A stretch of DNA of 64,000 bases, taken from positions 62,001-126,000 of the forward strand of contig JASGDY010000092.1 of NCBI GenBank assembly GCA_047606825.1, written 5' to 3'. Below are positions 35,961 to 45,030 of the stretch, one piece after another (the stretch's first letter is position 1; each line of letters starts with the position of its first letter). A program made the position numbers and the translations under genes. The notes beneath the pieces were generated by a model. The model did not search any database and was not told the origin of the DNA. It was given only the letters and a program-made list of their open reading frames with translations. The stretch comes from Rhizosphaericola sp047606825. Lineage in GTDB: Bacteria; Bacteroidota; Bacteroidia; Chitinophagales; Chitinophagaceae.

Positions 35961-37015
35961 TCATCGAGATTAATATGCAATGTAACCAAATATTTACCGT
36001 CTTTGTTGTCTATGTCCAGTTGATATTTGCCGGGATACAACAGTTTCAACCTACGAATCGTGTTGTCCAGACCGATGCCACCGGCATCTGCCGAAGCGGC
36101 GTTTTCCTGTGTGCGTACTTCATTTTCCACAACCATCAAAAGCCGCTTGCCTTGTAGCTTGATGTGGATATGGATGCCGGATTGGTGGAGGGCGCTTACA
36201 CCGTGCTTGAATGCATTTTCAATAAACGGCAGCAATATCATGGGGCCTATGACATTGCTTTTGTCATCCACCTCGACCATGTAGGACACATCGATATGGT
36301 CGGGAAGGCGTAACTGCATCAGCGCGACGTAGCTGTCCAGGAAATCCAGTTCTTTTTGCAAAGGGACTTTGTCAGGTTGCGTTTCGTAGATGACGTAGCG
36401 CATCATCCGCGAAAGTTTCTGTATGGTTCGCCGGGACTCTTCCACGTCGATGTAGCTCAGTGCATAGATATTGTTGAGCGTGTTGAAGAAAAAATGCGGG
36501 TTGATCTGTGCTTTCAGTTGCCCGAGTTCGGATACGACCCTTTGCCTTTCCGCCTCTTCCCGCAGCCGCTCGTCGTTCTGGCTATGTTTGATAGCCGCCA
36601 TACTCGTGCTGATGCCCAATACCATCAGGGTTGCTACTACCATAAAACCTTCCACAAAACGCTCTTTGGGGCGTGGTCGTATCCCTGCCGCTATCAGGGC
36701 GTCATTGACATGCAACGCTTGCGAAATTGCCAGCGACAAAAAATTGACGACAAACACCGCCATCAATATCCAAACAACAAATTCCCAATAGTTTTTCTTT
36801 CGAAAAGTCCGGTCATAGACAAAATAGATATTGGCATAAAATACAATCGCCAGGAGCAACAGACGCCCCATCTGTTCCAACCACAACACCATGGAAACTC
36901 TTGGCATATTGGTCATCGGTCCATGGAAAAGAAAAACATAACTCAGCAAACCCCACGTCAGTACATGGATGGCCGTCAGAGGGACATGGTTGTTTTTTTT
37001 CTTGGTAATAGACAT
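35957..37015 (-). CDS. LytS-type sensor histidine kinase
   Basis: A 352-residue histidine kinase of the His_kinase (LytS/YehU) group. Four hydrophobic helices cover about 11-145; the dimerisation and phospho-acceptor region reads QINPHFFFNTLNNIYAL (H about 200), and the ATP-binding domain has LLPFIENAFKHGV (N-box) and GGIGLDNTIRRL (G-box). There is no extracytoplasmic sensing domain of any size, so it probably senses a membrane signal. I chose ATG 37015; an ATG 11 codons upstream (37048) is possible. It is the first gene of the two-gene operon. Confidence 0.88.
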   Translation of the reverse strand: MSITKKKNNHVPLTAIHVLTWGLLSYVFLFHGPMTNMPRVSMVLWLEQMGRLLLLAIVFYANIYFVYDRTFRKKNYWEFVVWILMAVFVVNFLSLAISQALHVNDALIAAGIRPRPKERFVEGFMVVATLMVLGISTSMAAIKHSQNDERLREEAERQRVVSELGQLKAQINPHFFFNTLNNIYALSYIDVEESRRTIQKLSRMMRYVIYETQPDKVPLQKELDFLDSYVALMQLRLPDHIDVSYMVEVDDKSNVIGPMILLPFIENAFKHGVSALHQSGIHIHIKLQGKRLLMVVENEVRTQENAASADAGGIGLDNTIRRLKLLYPGKYQLDIDNKDGKYLVTLHINLDE

Positions 37016-37048
37016 CGGTGCAATATTAGAAACTTGTGTCCAATACAC

Positions 37049-37433
37049 TAAATTAATTCGACCAAAACAGTTCCGTTTCCCATTAAAGATTTATTTTAGT
37101 GGACGAAAGTGCTTTTATCCCGTGCGTTGCAAAAAAGGCACATTGAAAAGCTAGAGACCTTCGCCCGCCATTTCGACTATGTGAGGAACAATTTTCGCCG
37201 AAGGTAATCTCAGTTTGTTGTCAATAGGGTTCCATCTGTGGAGATTCCTCCCGATGGTCGGAATGACGGACTTGTACTTTCATTCAGTGTGAAGTATATG
37301 GCCACTTATACACGAAAGATTTTTATACGCAAACATTTCTGGCTCATCGGACAAAAACAACGGTTTAGCGAGCCAGAATGACCTTTAGTCGAATTGATTT
37401 CAAAACATCCCACATATTTTCTCTTTTTGTAAA
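37049..37433. other. 385-nt divergent intergenic region between the LytS kinase and the efflux operon
   Basis: No gene is seen. It holds a half copy of repeat family A (37243-37268, GATTCC...GGAATGACG), a loose hairpin (CCTTCG...CGAAGG, 37154-37195) and presumably the two divergent promoters. A LytTR site (two imperfect 9-bp direct repeats) would be expected here, but I could not assign one with confidence. Confidence 0.45.
37243..37268 (+). repeat. Palindromic repeat family A, partial copy (3)
   Basis: GATTCC followed 12 nt later by GGAATGACG; this corresponds to one arm pair of the full copies at 26760-26840 and 40892-40968. Confidence 0.5.
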
Positions 37434-38774
37434 ATGAACAGAAAAGTCATACATCGAAAACGGTGCGCTTGGCCACTTGTGCTTTGCGCTTTCCTGTTGC
37501 CGACAATAATACATGCGCAGCAGGATACGTTGAGCCAAGCGGATCTGCCGGAGAAATGGTCGCTGGAAAACTGTCTTTCCTACGCCAAGGAACACAATAT
37601 CTCCATCAACACCTTGCGCCTCACGCAAAAAACCAACGAACAAAGCCTGATACTCGCCAAGGCGGCGACATTGCCTAACCTTTATGGTTCCCTTGCGGAC
37701 GACTATACGCATTACCAGAAAGGAAGCAGCGGCACGACCGGGTCGCTCGGGCTCTCCTCCGAAATGACCTTGTACAACGGCGGAACACTCAAAAACAACG
37801 TCAAAATCAACAAGCTGAATATTCAAACCGCCGGTCTGGACGTAGAGGCAGCAAAAAACAGTATCTCCATATCCATCATCCAATATTTCACCAATATATT
37901 GATGGACAAGGAAACCATTGGCTATTACCAGGACCTCGTTACTACGGACAGTGCGATTGTCAAGCAAATGGAGCAAAAGTTCAACGTAGGCTCCGCCGCC
38001 AAAAAAGACCTGATTGAATTGACGGCGCAACTCGCCAGTGACCAATATACGCTCACGACAGCCCGGAACACGGAACGCACGGACAAGCTCTATCTCAAGC
38101 AGCTCTTGCAATTGCCGTCCTATATACAGTTTGAAGTTGCCTCCGATTCTCTCGTTGACAACCCGACACAGGACGTCACGCCGCTGCAAGACGTGATGGA
38201 CTCCGCCATGGCGAGCCGTCCTGAAGTCCGCAGCAGCCAGTTGGCGATAGACGTTGCCAAGCTGAACCTTGCCAATGCGATGGCAGGTTACAAGCCCACG
38301 GTTACGCTTTCGGGTGGCATCGGCTCCAGTTACCAAGATTACAGCGGCGGCGTGGGTCGACAGTTGGGCAACAATTTTTACCAACAAGTGGGGGTTTCCG
38401 TTTCGATTCCTATCTTCACAAGGAAAGCAAACAAGACTAACGAGGCAAAAGCCAAGATAGCCTTGTCGCAGGCGCAACTGGACCTCCAAAGTACCAAGAT
38501 GACGCTTTCCCAGGCCGTCGAGCAGGCGTATATCACCACGCAAAACAATATCAGTGCGCTGAACGCATCCGTCGAACAATTGAAATACAACACCGAAGCA
38601 TACAGGATTTCAAAAGAGGAACTCCGAATCGGTTCGGCCAACACCGTAGAATTTGTACAGCAGAAAAACCTGTACATACAGGCAATCCAATCATTCACCA
38701 ACGCCAAATACAATGCGCTCCTGTCTGAAAAGGTGTACCTTTTTTACAGAGGCGACAACTTGACGATACATTGA
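37434..38774 (+). CDS. TolC family outer-membrane efflux channel
   Basis: A 446-residue outer-membrane factor. A signal peptide (about 1-31) is followed by two long helical hairpin repeats, as in TolC: residues about 55-250 (AKAATLPNLYGSLADDYTH...) and about 260-440 with the parallel AMAGYKPTVTLSGGIGSSY. Heptad-rich alpha-helical stretches are plain. It is first in a putative operon with a MacA-like adaptor, an ATPase and a permease, so it is the outer-membrane exit of that machine. It lacks a lipobox. Confidence 0.9.
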   Translation: MNRKVIHRKRCAWPLVLCAFLLPTIIHAQQDTLSQADLPEKWSLENCLSYAKEHNISINTLRLTQKTNEQSLILAKAATLPNLYGSLADDYTHYQKGSSGTTGSLGLSSEMTLYNGGTLKNNVKINKLNIQTAGLDVEAAKNSISISIIQYFTNILMDKETIGYYQDLVTTDSAIVKQMEQKFNVGSAAKKDLIELTAQLASDQYTLTTARNTERTDKLYLKQLLQLPSYIQFEVASDSLVDNPTQDVTPLQDVMDSAMASRPEVRSSQLAIDVAKLNLANAMAGYKPTVTLSGGIGSSYQDYSGGVGRQLGNNFYQQVGVSVSIPIFTRKANKTNEAKAKIALSQAQLDLQSTKMTLSQAVEQAYITTQNNISALNASVEQLKYNTEAYRISKEELRIGSANTVEFVQQKNLYIQAIQSFTNAKYNALLSEKVYLFYRGDNLTIH

Positions 38775-38808
38775 TTACATTAAACCACGACCATTAATTT
38801 TTTTATAA

Positions 38809-39999
38809 ATGAAGAAGAAAAAGAAGTATATAATCTGGACAATCATCGTAGTGGTACTTGCCGTATTGGCGTACTTCCTGTTTTTCAGGAAAGAGGAAAA
38901 GCAGATATCGCTGATAACAGAAACCGCCACCCAAGGTTATATCTCGGAAACCGTGAGCTCGACTGGCACCATAGAACCCGTCGATACGGTCGCTGTGGGT
39001 ACGCAGGTCTCTGGTACAATCAACAAAATCTACGCAGACTACAACTCCACGGTCAAGAACGGAGAACTTCTGGCGACATTAGACCCCACATTGATGCAGG
39101 CCAACGTGGACGAGATCAAGGGAAATCTGGCGGAGGCCCAGAGCACCTTGGTTTATCAAGATGGCAATTTTAACCGCCAAAAACAGCTATACCAGGTAGG
39201 TGCCATCAGTAAAGCCGATTATGACAATGCGTTGAGTACCTACCAAGCAGCCAAAGCGTCCGTTGCTGCCATCAAGGCAGAGCTCGTCTCTGCCAACAAA
39301 AACCTGGACTATACCAAAATCTATGCGCCTACCGACGGTGTTGTCCTTAGCCGCAGCGTAAGTGTTGGGCAGACAGTTGCCGCCAGCTTCAGCACACCTA
39401 CTTTGTTCACTATTGCCAAAGACATCAAGGATATGCAGGTGCAGGCCAAGATTGACGAAGCCGACATCGGCAATATCAAACAAGGCCAGAAAGTAACGTT
39501 TACCGTGGATGCCTATATCAACGATATTTTCAAAGGCTCGGTCAACGAAGTGCGGTTGGAACCAACAACGAGTTCCAATGTCGTCACTTACACGACGATT
39601 ATCAATGCGCCCAACGACGATATCAAGCTCAAACCCGGCATGACCGCGACCGTTACCATCTATACCAGTGAAGACAGCAACGCGCTTATCCTGCCCGTCA
39701 AGGCATTGAAATACGCGCCGGAAGATTCGGCCGCTCTCAGACCCCGGTTCCAAATCATCCACGCCACCAAAAGCCAGAACGAACTACCCGACATCGCTTA
39801 TGTCTGGGTCGTGAAAGGCAACCAAATCATTGAGACCAAGGTCAAGACTGGACTCAACGACAACACACACGTGCAGATATTAGAAGGCATCAATGCCGGA
39901 GACAAAATACTGACAGGAACAACCACCGTCGCTGTCGCCGCAGGAAGCGAGGATGCAAGCAATCCTTTCATGCCAAAATTCCCCAAAAGGAAAAAATAA
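38809..39999 (+). CDS. Periplasmic adaptor subunit, MacA/HlyD type
   Basis: A 396-residue membrane-fusion protein with one N-terminal helix (about 7-26). The biotinyl-lipoyl-like half domains are at about 58-88 and 165-200 (TGTIEPVDTVAVGTQVSG; YAPTDGVVLSRSVSVGQTV), with a helical hairpin between them (about 90-160) and beta-barrel and membrane-proximal domains after 200. It bridges the inner-membrane pump and the TolC-like channel. The next gene starts 5 nt downstream. Confidence 0.9.
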   Translation: MKKKKKYIIWTIIVVVLAVLAYFLFFRKEEKQISLITETATQGYISETVSSTGTIEPVDTVAVGTQVSGTINKIYADYNSTVKNGELLATLDPTLMQANVDEIKGNLAEAQSTLVYQDGNFNRQKQLYQVGAISKADYDNALSTYQAAKASVAAIKAELVSANKNLDYTKIYAPTDGVVLSRSVSVGQTVAASFSTPTLFTIAKDIKDMQVQAKIDEADIGNIKQGQKVTFTVDAYINDIFKGSVNEVRLEPTTSSNVVTYTTIINAPNDDIKLKPGMTATVTIYTSEDSNALILPVKALKYAPEDSAALRPRFQIIHATKSQNELPDIAYVWVVKGNQIIETKVKTGLNDNTHVQILEGINAGDKILTGTTTVAVAAGSEDASNPFMPKFPKRKK

Positions 40000-40004
40000 A
40001 CAAC

Positions 40005-40754
40005 ATGGGTGATACGATTCTTGAAATAAAGGAACTGAAACGGGATTTTGTCATGGGCGACCAAGTCGTCCATGCGCTGAAAGGCGTCACTTTCTCCGTT
40101 TCCAAAGGGGAGTTTATAACGATAATGGGCAGTTCCGGTTCGGGGAAATCAACGATGCTCAACATCCTCGGCTGTCTCGACAAACCGACCAGTGGCGATT
40201 ATTTTCTCGACACGGTAGCCGTCAAGACCTTGTCCAGAAACCAGTTGGCTGAATTAAGGAACCATAAGATTGGATTTGTCTTTCAGGCATACAACCTGCT
40301 TCCAAGGACGACCGCACTGGAAAACGTGGAACTGCCTCTGCTCTACAATCCCAGCTTCAACGCCACGCAACGACGGGAACGTGCCATGCATGCACTCGAA
40401 CAAGTCAAACTGGCAGAGCGTTATGACCATACGCCCAACCAGCTTTCGGGTGGACAGCAACAGCGCGTCGCCATCGCACGCGCATTGGTCAACGATCCTG
40501 TAATGATTTTGGCGGATGAAGCTACCGGCAACCTCGACACGCGTACTTCCTACGAAATCATGTCCCTTGTACAGGATCTCAACCAGAAAGAGGGCAAGAC
40601 CATCGTATTCGTCACACACGAACCGGACATCGCGTCTTTCAGTAACCGCACCGTCATGTTAAGGGACGGAAAAGTACAGAAAGATTCCCCTAACGAAAAC
40701 GTGCGCTCCGCCAAGGAAGCATTGGAGTCTTTGCCTGTTTCGGATGATTATTAA
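40005..40754 (+). CDS. MacB-type ABC transporter ATPase
   Basis: A 249-residue ATPase with Walker A GSSGSGKST, Q-loop FVFQAYNLLP, signature LSGGQQQRVAIARAL, Walker B MILADEATG (Ala in place of the usual Pro, DEATG) and a switch histidine in VTHEPD. In MacB of enterobacteria the ATPase and permease are one protein; here they are separate. The permease gene begins 333 nt later, after a palindromic repeat of family A, an unusually wide gap for an operon. Confidence 0.9.
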   Translation: MGDTILEIKELKRDFVMGDQVVHALKGVTFSVSKGEFITIMGSSGSGKSTMLNILGCLDKPTSGDYFLDTVAVKTLSRNQLAELRNHKIGFVFQAYNLLPRTTALENVELPLLYNPSFNATQRRERAMHALEQVKLAERYDHTPNQLSGGQQQRVAIARALVNDPVMILADEATGNLDTRTSYEIMSLVQDLNQKEGKTIVFVTHEPDIASFSNRTVMLRDGKVQKDSPNENVRSAKEALESLPVSDDY

Positions 40755-40891
40755 AATAAAGGCAAAAGTAAAAAGGCAAAAACAAAAAGCGTAGTCAGCA
40801 TTTAGACCATACGCAACAACCATTTTACAATTTGCATAATATCTATTTTTTGCTGAATAAAAATATGTCATGAATAAATGGAATGCCTTAC

Positions 40892-40968
40892 CGTCATTCC
40901 CGTGTATACAGGAATCTCAAGTAGCAGATTAGCTCCGATGATGTAAAGATTCCCGCACGCGGGAATAC
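40892..40968 (-). repeat. Palindromic repeat family A, full-length copy (4), inside the efflux operon
   Basis: CGTCATTCCCGTGTATAC at the left and GATTCCCGCACGCGGGAATAC at the right; the central CAGATTAGC matches the complement of the copy at 26760-26840. It stands in the 333-nt space (40755-41087) between the ATPase and permease genes, which otherwise holds only A- and T-rich linker sequence. Insertion here may have separated two genes that were once closely linked. Confidence 0.7.
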
Positions 40969-41087
40969 GCGAAGGTATTCACGATTTTTGTTGCGCGTTT
41001 TTATGTAACGTAAGGTATAGCGGCGTTTTTTATAGTTGTTTTTGGCTTTGGGCATTTTTACTTTTATCTTTTTACTTTTTACTTAAT

Positions 41088-42314
41088 ATGAACATACTCA
41101 ATATCATACGCATCTCACTCAAGGCGATACAACGCAACAAGTTGCGGTCGTTCCTCACCATGCTGGGTATCATCATCGGTGTGGGGGCGGTCATCACGAT
41201 GATGTCCATCGGGGAAGCATCCAAACAAAATATCCGCAGCTCCCTTTCCAGTATGGGTTCCAATATGATTACCATCATGCCGTACAACAATATGGCAATG
41301 CCGGGTGGCGTGCGTATGAGCGCATCCGACATGGAAGTTCTCACTATGAACGACGTCAACCAGATACGGAAAAACGTCAACCTCATCAACCATATCTCTC
41401 CCGGTGTGCAATCCAGTGGACAATCCATCAAAGGTGCCAACAACTGGCCGACGACCATGCAGGGTGTTGCGCCGGACTATCTCGATATCCGGGCATTGAC
41501 GTTGAAGGACGGTGTCAATTTTTCCGATGAACAGGTAAAGGAATTTGCTAAAGTCTGCCTCGTCGGCAAAACGGTCGTGGACAACCTTTTTCCAAACGGC
41601 GACGACCCGATTGGGCAGACCATACGTTTTGGAAATGTACCACTTCAAATAATCGGCGTGCTGTCGCCCAAAGGACAAAACACCTTTGGACAGGACCAGG
41701 ACGACATCATCATCGCTCCCTACACAACCGTGATGAAACGTATCTTGGCAACTACTTATTTACAGTCCATCTATGCTTCGGCGGTGAGCGAAGAGATGTC
41801 CGATTCCGCCGTGAGCGAAATATCGACCGTTCTCCGCCAGGTACACAAAATCCGAAACGGACAGGACGACGACTTTACGGCCAGGACACAGGCCGAGCTG
41901 ATCAGTATGATGAGCTCCACGAGCGGGATGATGACCACTTTACTGACCGCCGTGGCAGGCATTTCACTGGTTATCGGTGGTATCGGCATCATGAACATCA
42001 TGTATGTCTCCGTGACGGAAAGGACGCGCGAAATCGGTCTGCGCATGTCCATCGGTGCCAAAGGTTCTGATATTCTGTACCAGTTTCTGATAGAGGCAAT
42101 GCTGATTAGTATCGCTGGTGGTTTGATTGGTGTCGTATTGGGCTTGGTCGCATCTTATGTCGTATCATCGATGCTACATTGGAACCTAGTCATTTCCCAA
42201 ATGTCCATTGCCATATCCTTTATTGTCTGCGCGTTTACGGGTGTGTTTTTTGGGTATTACCCGGCGTTGAAAGCATCACGGTTAGACCCGATTGAAGCCT
42301 TGCGATATGAATAA
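41088..42314 (+). CDS. MacB-type ABC transporter permease (FtsX fold)
   Basis: A 408-residue permease: first membrane helix (about 20-40, LRSFLTMLGIIIGVGAVITM), a large periplasmic domain (about 45-280) of the MacB_PCD type, and three C-terminal helices with the FtsX signature (TLLTAVAGISLVIGGIGIMNIMYVSVTERTREIGLR) ending KASRLDPIEALRYE. The protein moves substrates (peptides, macrolides or lipoproteins) from the periplasm to the TolC-like channel. The 3' end of a second, divergent copy lies 2.8 kb downstream (45126-45197). Confidence 0.9.
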   Translation: MNILNIIRISLKAIQRNKLRSFLTMLGIIIGVGAVITMMSIGEASKQNIRSSLSSMGSNMITIMPYNNMAMPGGVRMSASDMEVLTMNDVNQIRKNVNLINHISPGVQSSGQSIKGANNWPTTMQGVAPDYLDIRALTLKDGVNFSDEQVKEFAKVCLVGKTVVDNLFPNGDDPIGQTIRFGNVPLQIIGVLSPKGQNTFGQDQDDIIIAPYTTVMKRILATTYLQSIYASAVSEEMSDSAVSEISTVLRQVHKIRNGQDDDFTARTQAELISMMSSTSGMMTTLLTAVAGISLVIGGIGIMNIMYVSVTERTREIGLRMSIGAKGSDILYQFLIEAMLISIAGGLIGVVLGLVASYVVSSMLHWNLVISQMSIAISFIVCAFTGVFFGYYPALKASRLDPIEALRYE

Positions 42315-42392
42315 AGTAAGGCAAAAGTTAAAAGTCAAAAACAAAAAACTCCGCTACCGAAAGATGAGCGCATCGTTCTTGTGGTAATAAAT

Positions 42393-42415
42393 AAGCCCAG
42401 TTTGCAACTGGGCTT
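42393..42415 (+). terminator. Hairpin after the macB-type gene
   Basis: AAGCCCAGTT / AACTGGGCTT with a 3-nt loop, followed by TTAAAT. A close copy with a 13-bp stem lies at 44931-44959 after the ATPase gene. Confidence 0.65.
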
Positions 42416-42484
42416 TAAATGTATTTAGACTGTTTATGGCAAGTTATACGATAATGAAATTCAATATAGAGCAATAATTTTTAT

Positions 42485-43223
42485 GGCATTGCTAAGTAGG
42501 TAGAGTTAGTGTATTGTTTCGATGGTGCATCAATAACAGAATTGACAATTTCAGCATTTCTACCTTTTTTGAATAACACTTTGATTTCCTTCTCATTCTC
42601 GCCAGAAAATGCCTGAACAAACTATTGTGCCCTTCTACGGTAAAGGTTGCTGCTTTTGACTCGATATGCTTTTCTGTCGGAACAATATGTTCATAAGGTT
42701 TCCAATAATCAGTTGCTATATTGGTCATTTCGTGGTGTTTTATTTCGTCCCAAAGTCGTTCTGCCGTCTTGTTTCCCCTATCGCCAACAACGAAGCTGAT
42801 GAATCTTTTGCCAAGTCTATCAACAGCAATCCAAATCCAACAGTAGTTTTTTTTGACCCGACATAGCTATGCATCTCGTCCAATTCAACCATTTCAATTT
42901 CTTCACTTTCTGTACGGAGCGAAGCAATTTCTTCTCCAAACGAACGAATCCAATTCAAAACAGAAACGTTGCTTACACCCAAAAAACGGCCAATAGAACG
43001 AAAGCCCAAACCTTCCAAATATAAGTGCAGGGCTTGTTTCTTCATTGATTTTGGCTTGGCGGTAGACTTAAGTTCAACCGTGTATTTATAAGCACAATTC
43101 TTGCACTTATAACGCTGAACACCTTTGACAAAGCCATCTCTATTATACTTATCGTTACCACATTTTGGACAATTCATACTTTTTTGCCACAAAAAAAATA
43201 AACTCTATTTAATTAGCAATGCC
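42485..43223 (-). mobile_element. IS1-family insertion sequence, intact, with 8-bp target duplication
   Basis: The 739-bp element has terminal inverted repeats GGCATTGCTAAGTAGGTAGA (left, from 42485) and GGCATTGCTAATTAAATAGA (complement of the right end, from 43223), which agree at 20 of 23 positions. ATTTTTAT directly precedes (42477-42484) and follows (43224-43231) it. This is the size and target duplication of the IS1 family. It carries one transposase in two overlapping frames. The perfect duplication and open frames indicate recent insertion. It landed inside a repeated non-coding block. Confidence 0.9.
42492..43177 (-). CDS. IS1-family transposase InsAB', two frames joined by -1 frameshifting
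   Basis: The upstream frame begins MNCPKCGNDKYNRDG and encodes an InsA-like zinc ribbon (C3, C6 and a second Cys pair in YKCKNCAYKY) and a helix-turn-helix (LGFRSIGRFLGVSNVSVLNWIR). At eight consecutive A residues (plus-strand T run 42847-42854) a -1 shift leads into the second frame, which gives the InsB part: KKNYCWIWIAVDRLGKRFISF, then the catalytic region to RMRRKSKCYSKKVEMLKLSI. DDE residues are expected in ELDEMHS (first Asp), TDYW (second) and the HNS region. The A-run is the same kind of slip site as in IS1. The fused protein would have 228 residues. Confidence 0.85.
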
Positions 43224-43234
43224 ATTTTTATTAT

Positions 43235-43322
43235 TCCGCTCTTCAGGATTTGTAATCCTGAAGCCGTATCGGCGGATTTGCAATCCGCAAATAGCAGTGC
43301 ATTGCAAATCCCGAACAGCACA
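43235..43322 (+). repeat. Palindrome-rich repeat family C (left copy)
   Basis: Short complementary words in series: TTCAGGATTTGTAATCCTGAAG, CGGATTTGCAATCCG and CAGTGCATTGCAAATCCCG, ending GAACAGCACAA. A second copy lies at 45031-45124. The two bracket the DUF4143 ATPase gene. The rest of 43323-43414 is non-coding. Confidence 0.65.
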
Positions 43323-43414
43323 AATGGATTTTTGGTCTAAAATATAAATCAAAATCGTATTACAAACTTGCGCTGTCAATCCGCACAAGTATATGCGAGA
43401 GTGGGCAATAAAAA

Positions 43415-43466
43415 ATATTTAAGTGGTAAAAAATCAAAATAAAATTATTTTTCACCACTTAAATAT
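43415..43466 (+). repeat. AT-rich inverted repeat upstream of the DUF4143 ATPase gene
   Basis: ATATTTAAGTGGT (43415-43427) and its exact complement (43454-43466), with extra A/T pairing inside. It lies about 100 nt before the ATPase start in AT-rich DNA and could be an operator or an end of the imported segment. Confidence 0.5.
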
Positions 43467-43569
43467 AAAAATTAACATGTAGGACAAATACTTTCCGTAT
43501 TTTTGCTTTTATTTTTATGTATAAAAAAATCATTTATTTTTGATTTTTTGACATTTAATAAGTTTTGTC

Positions 43570-44868
43570 ATGCAAAGAAAGATTATCGCTGAACTCCTCA
43601 ATTGGAAAGAAAAAAACGAGCGTAAACCTTTAATCGTAAACGGTGCACGCCAAGTGGGCAAGACCTTTGCCCTCATGCAGTTTGGACAAGAAAATTTTGA
43701 AAATGTACTTTATCTCAATATGGAAATTGAGGCAGATTTACGTGATTTTATAGACAAAGACTTGACGCCCAAAAACATCGTCCAATATATAGAACTAATT
43801 AAAGGTCAATCCATTAAAGCAAACAATACGCTTATTTTCTTTGACGAAATACAAGCCAGCGCAAGCACGCTTACCGCTCTTAAATACTTTAACGAACAAA
43901 TGCCCGAACTCTACATAGTAGCTGCTGGTTCACTTTTGGGTGTGGCGGTTAATCGGGAGAAGTATTCGTTTCCTGTAGGAAAGGTGGATGAATTGCAACT
44001 TTTCCCGCTCGATTTCGAAGAGTTTTTATGGGCGTTGGGGCTCCAACCATTGTCGGATGAAATAAAAAAACATTTTGAAAACAACGAACCAATGTCCGAT
44101 GCTTTGCACAAAGTAGCTCTCGACCGGTATAAAAAATACCTTGTAGTGGGCGGTATGCCCGCCGCAGTCAAGTCCTTTGTCGCAACTGACAGTTATCTAA
44201 GCGCACAACTCATACACAACAATATTTTTAACGAATACATCGCAGATATGGCTAAATATGCCGACAATGCCACAAGTGTAAAAATACGGGCGTGTTATAA
44301 CGCTATTCCGGCTCAGTTGGCCAAAGAAAACCGAAAATTTCAATACAAAATTGTACAAAAAGGAGCAACGGCTACGCTTTTTGGGGAAAGTATCGAATGG
44401 CTCAACTTTGCGGGAACGGTGCTTAAATGCCAAAAAATTACCGAAGGCAACGTACCGATTTCCGTTTATGCTTATTTCCCCGATTTTAAGTTGTACATGA
44501 GCGACGTGGGCTTGCTTACGCTTAAAAGCCGCTTACCAGTACAGATGCTGGTGGAAGAAGATAACGAACACAATACTTTTATGGGAGCTGTTACCGAAAA
44601 TTATGTGGCACAAGCGTTTACGGCGAATAAGATACCGCTTTATTATTGGAAAAACGACAACCAAGCCGAAGTTGATTTTGTATTGCAGATAGGCTCAAAT
44701 GCGATTCCGGTTGAAGTAAAACGAGGAACGAATACACGTAGTAGGAGTTTGACACAGTTTGCAAAACAGTACAACTGCCCTTATGCTGTGCGTATTTCAC
44801 AGAAAAACTTTGGCTTTGAAAATGGCATTAAGTCCGTACCGTTATATGCAGTGTTTTGCATTTTGTAG
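43570..44868 (+). CDS. AAA-type ATPase with DUF4143 domain
   Basis: A 432-residue protein with Walker A GARQVGKT (25-32), Walker B LIFFDEIQAS (about 94-103) and a sensor-like AAGSLLG (about 118-124). The C-terminal DUF4143 region, with YYWKNDNQAEVDFVLQ and VEVKRGTN, resembles a PD-(D/E)XK-like nuclease core (E-V-D...E-V-K). This family is abundant in Bacteroidota, in clusters of paralogues, and its role is unknown; defence or mobile-element functions have been suggested. The gene lies between direct repeats of a 3' macB spacer, has an AT-rich upstream region and looks like an acquired cassette. Confidence 0.88.
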   Translation: MQRKIIAELLNWKEKNERKPLIVNGARQVGKTFALMQFGQENFENVLYLNMEIEADLRDFIDKDLTPKNIVQYIELIKGQSIKANNTLIFFDEIQASASTLTALKYFNEQMPELYIVAAGSLLGVAVNREKYSFPVGKVDELQLFPLDFEEFLWALGLQPLSDEIKKHFENNEPMSDALHKVALDRYKKYLVVGGMPAAVKSFVATDSYLSAQLIHNNIFNEYIADMAKYADNATSVKIRACYNAIPAQLAKENRKFQYKIVQKGATATLFGESIEWLNFAGTVLKCQKITEGNVPISVYAYFPDFKLYMSDVGLLTLKSRLPVQMLVEEDNEHNTFMGAVTENYVAQAFTANKIPLYYWKNDNQAEVDFVLQIGSNAIPVEVKRGTNTRSRSLTQFAKQYNCPYAVRISQKNFGFENGIKSVPLYAVFCIL

Positions 44869-44930
44869 TAATAAAGTAAGGCAAAAAAACTCCGCTCCCG
44901 TAAGATGAGCGCGGCGTTCTTGTGGTAATA

Positions 44931-44959
44931 AATAAGCCCAGTTACAAACTGGGCTTATT
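44931..44959 (+). terminator. Terminator after the DUF4143 ATPase gene
   Basis: AATAAGCCCAGTT / AACTGGGCTTATT (13 bp) with a 3-nt loop and a TTT tail. It is part of a block (44869-44980) copied from or into the region after macB (42313-42440). Confidence 0.7.
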
Positions 44960-45030
44960 TTGGTCTGTTTATGGCAAAGTTGCACTATCTACCCTCATAA
45001 GTTACGCTGCGCTATATTTGCGAGAGCGGA

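Noticed and set aside
37154..37195. CCTTCG...CGAAGG hairpin as a LytTR site or attenuator
   Set aside because: The pairing is short with a long loop and has no LytTR direct-repeat pattern.
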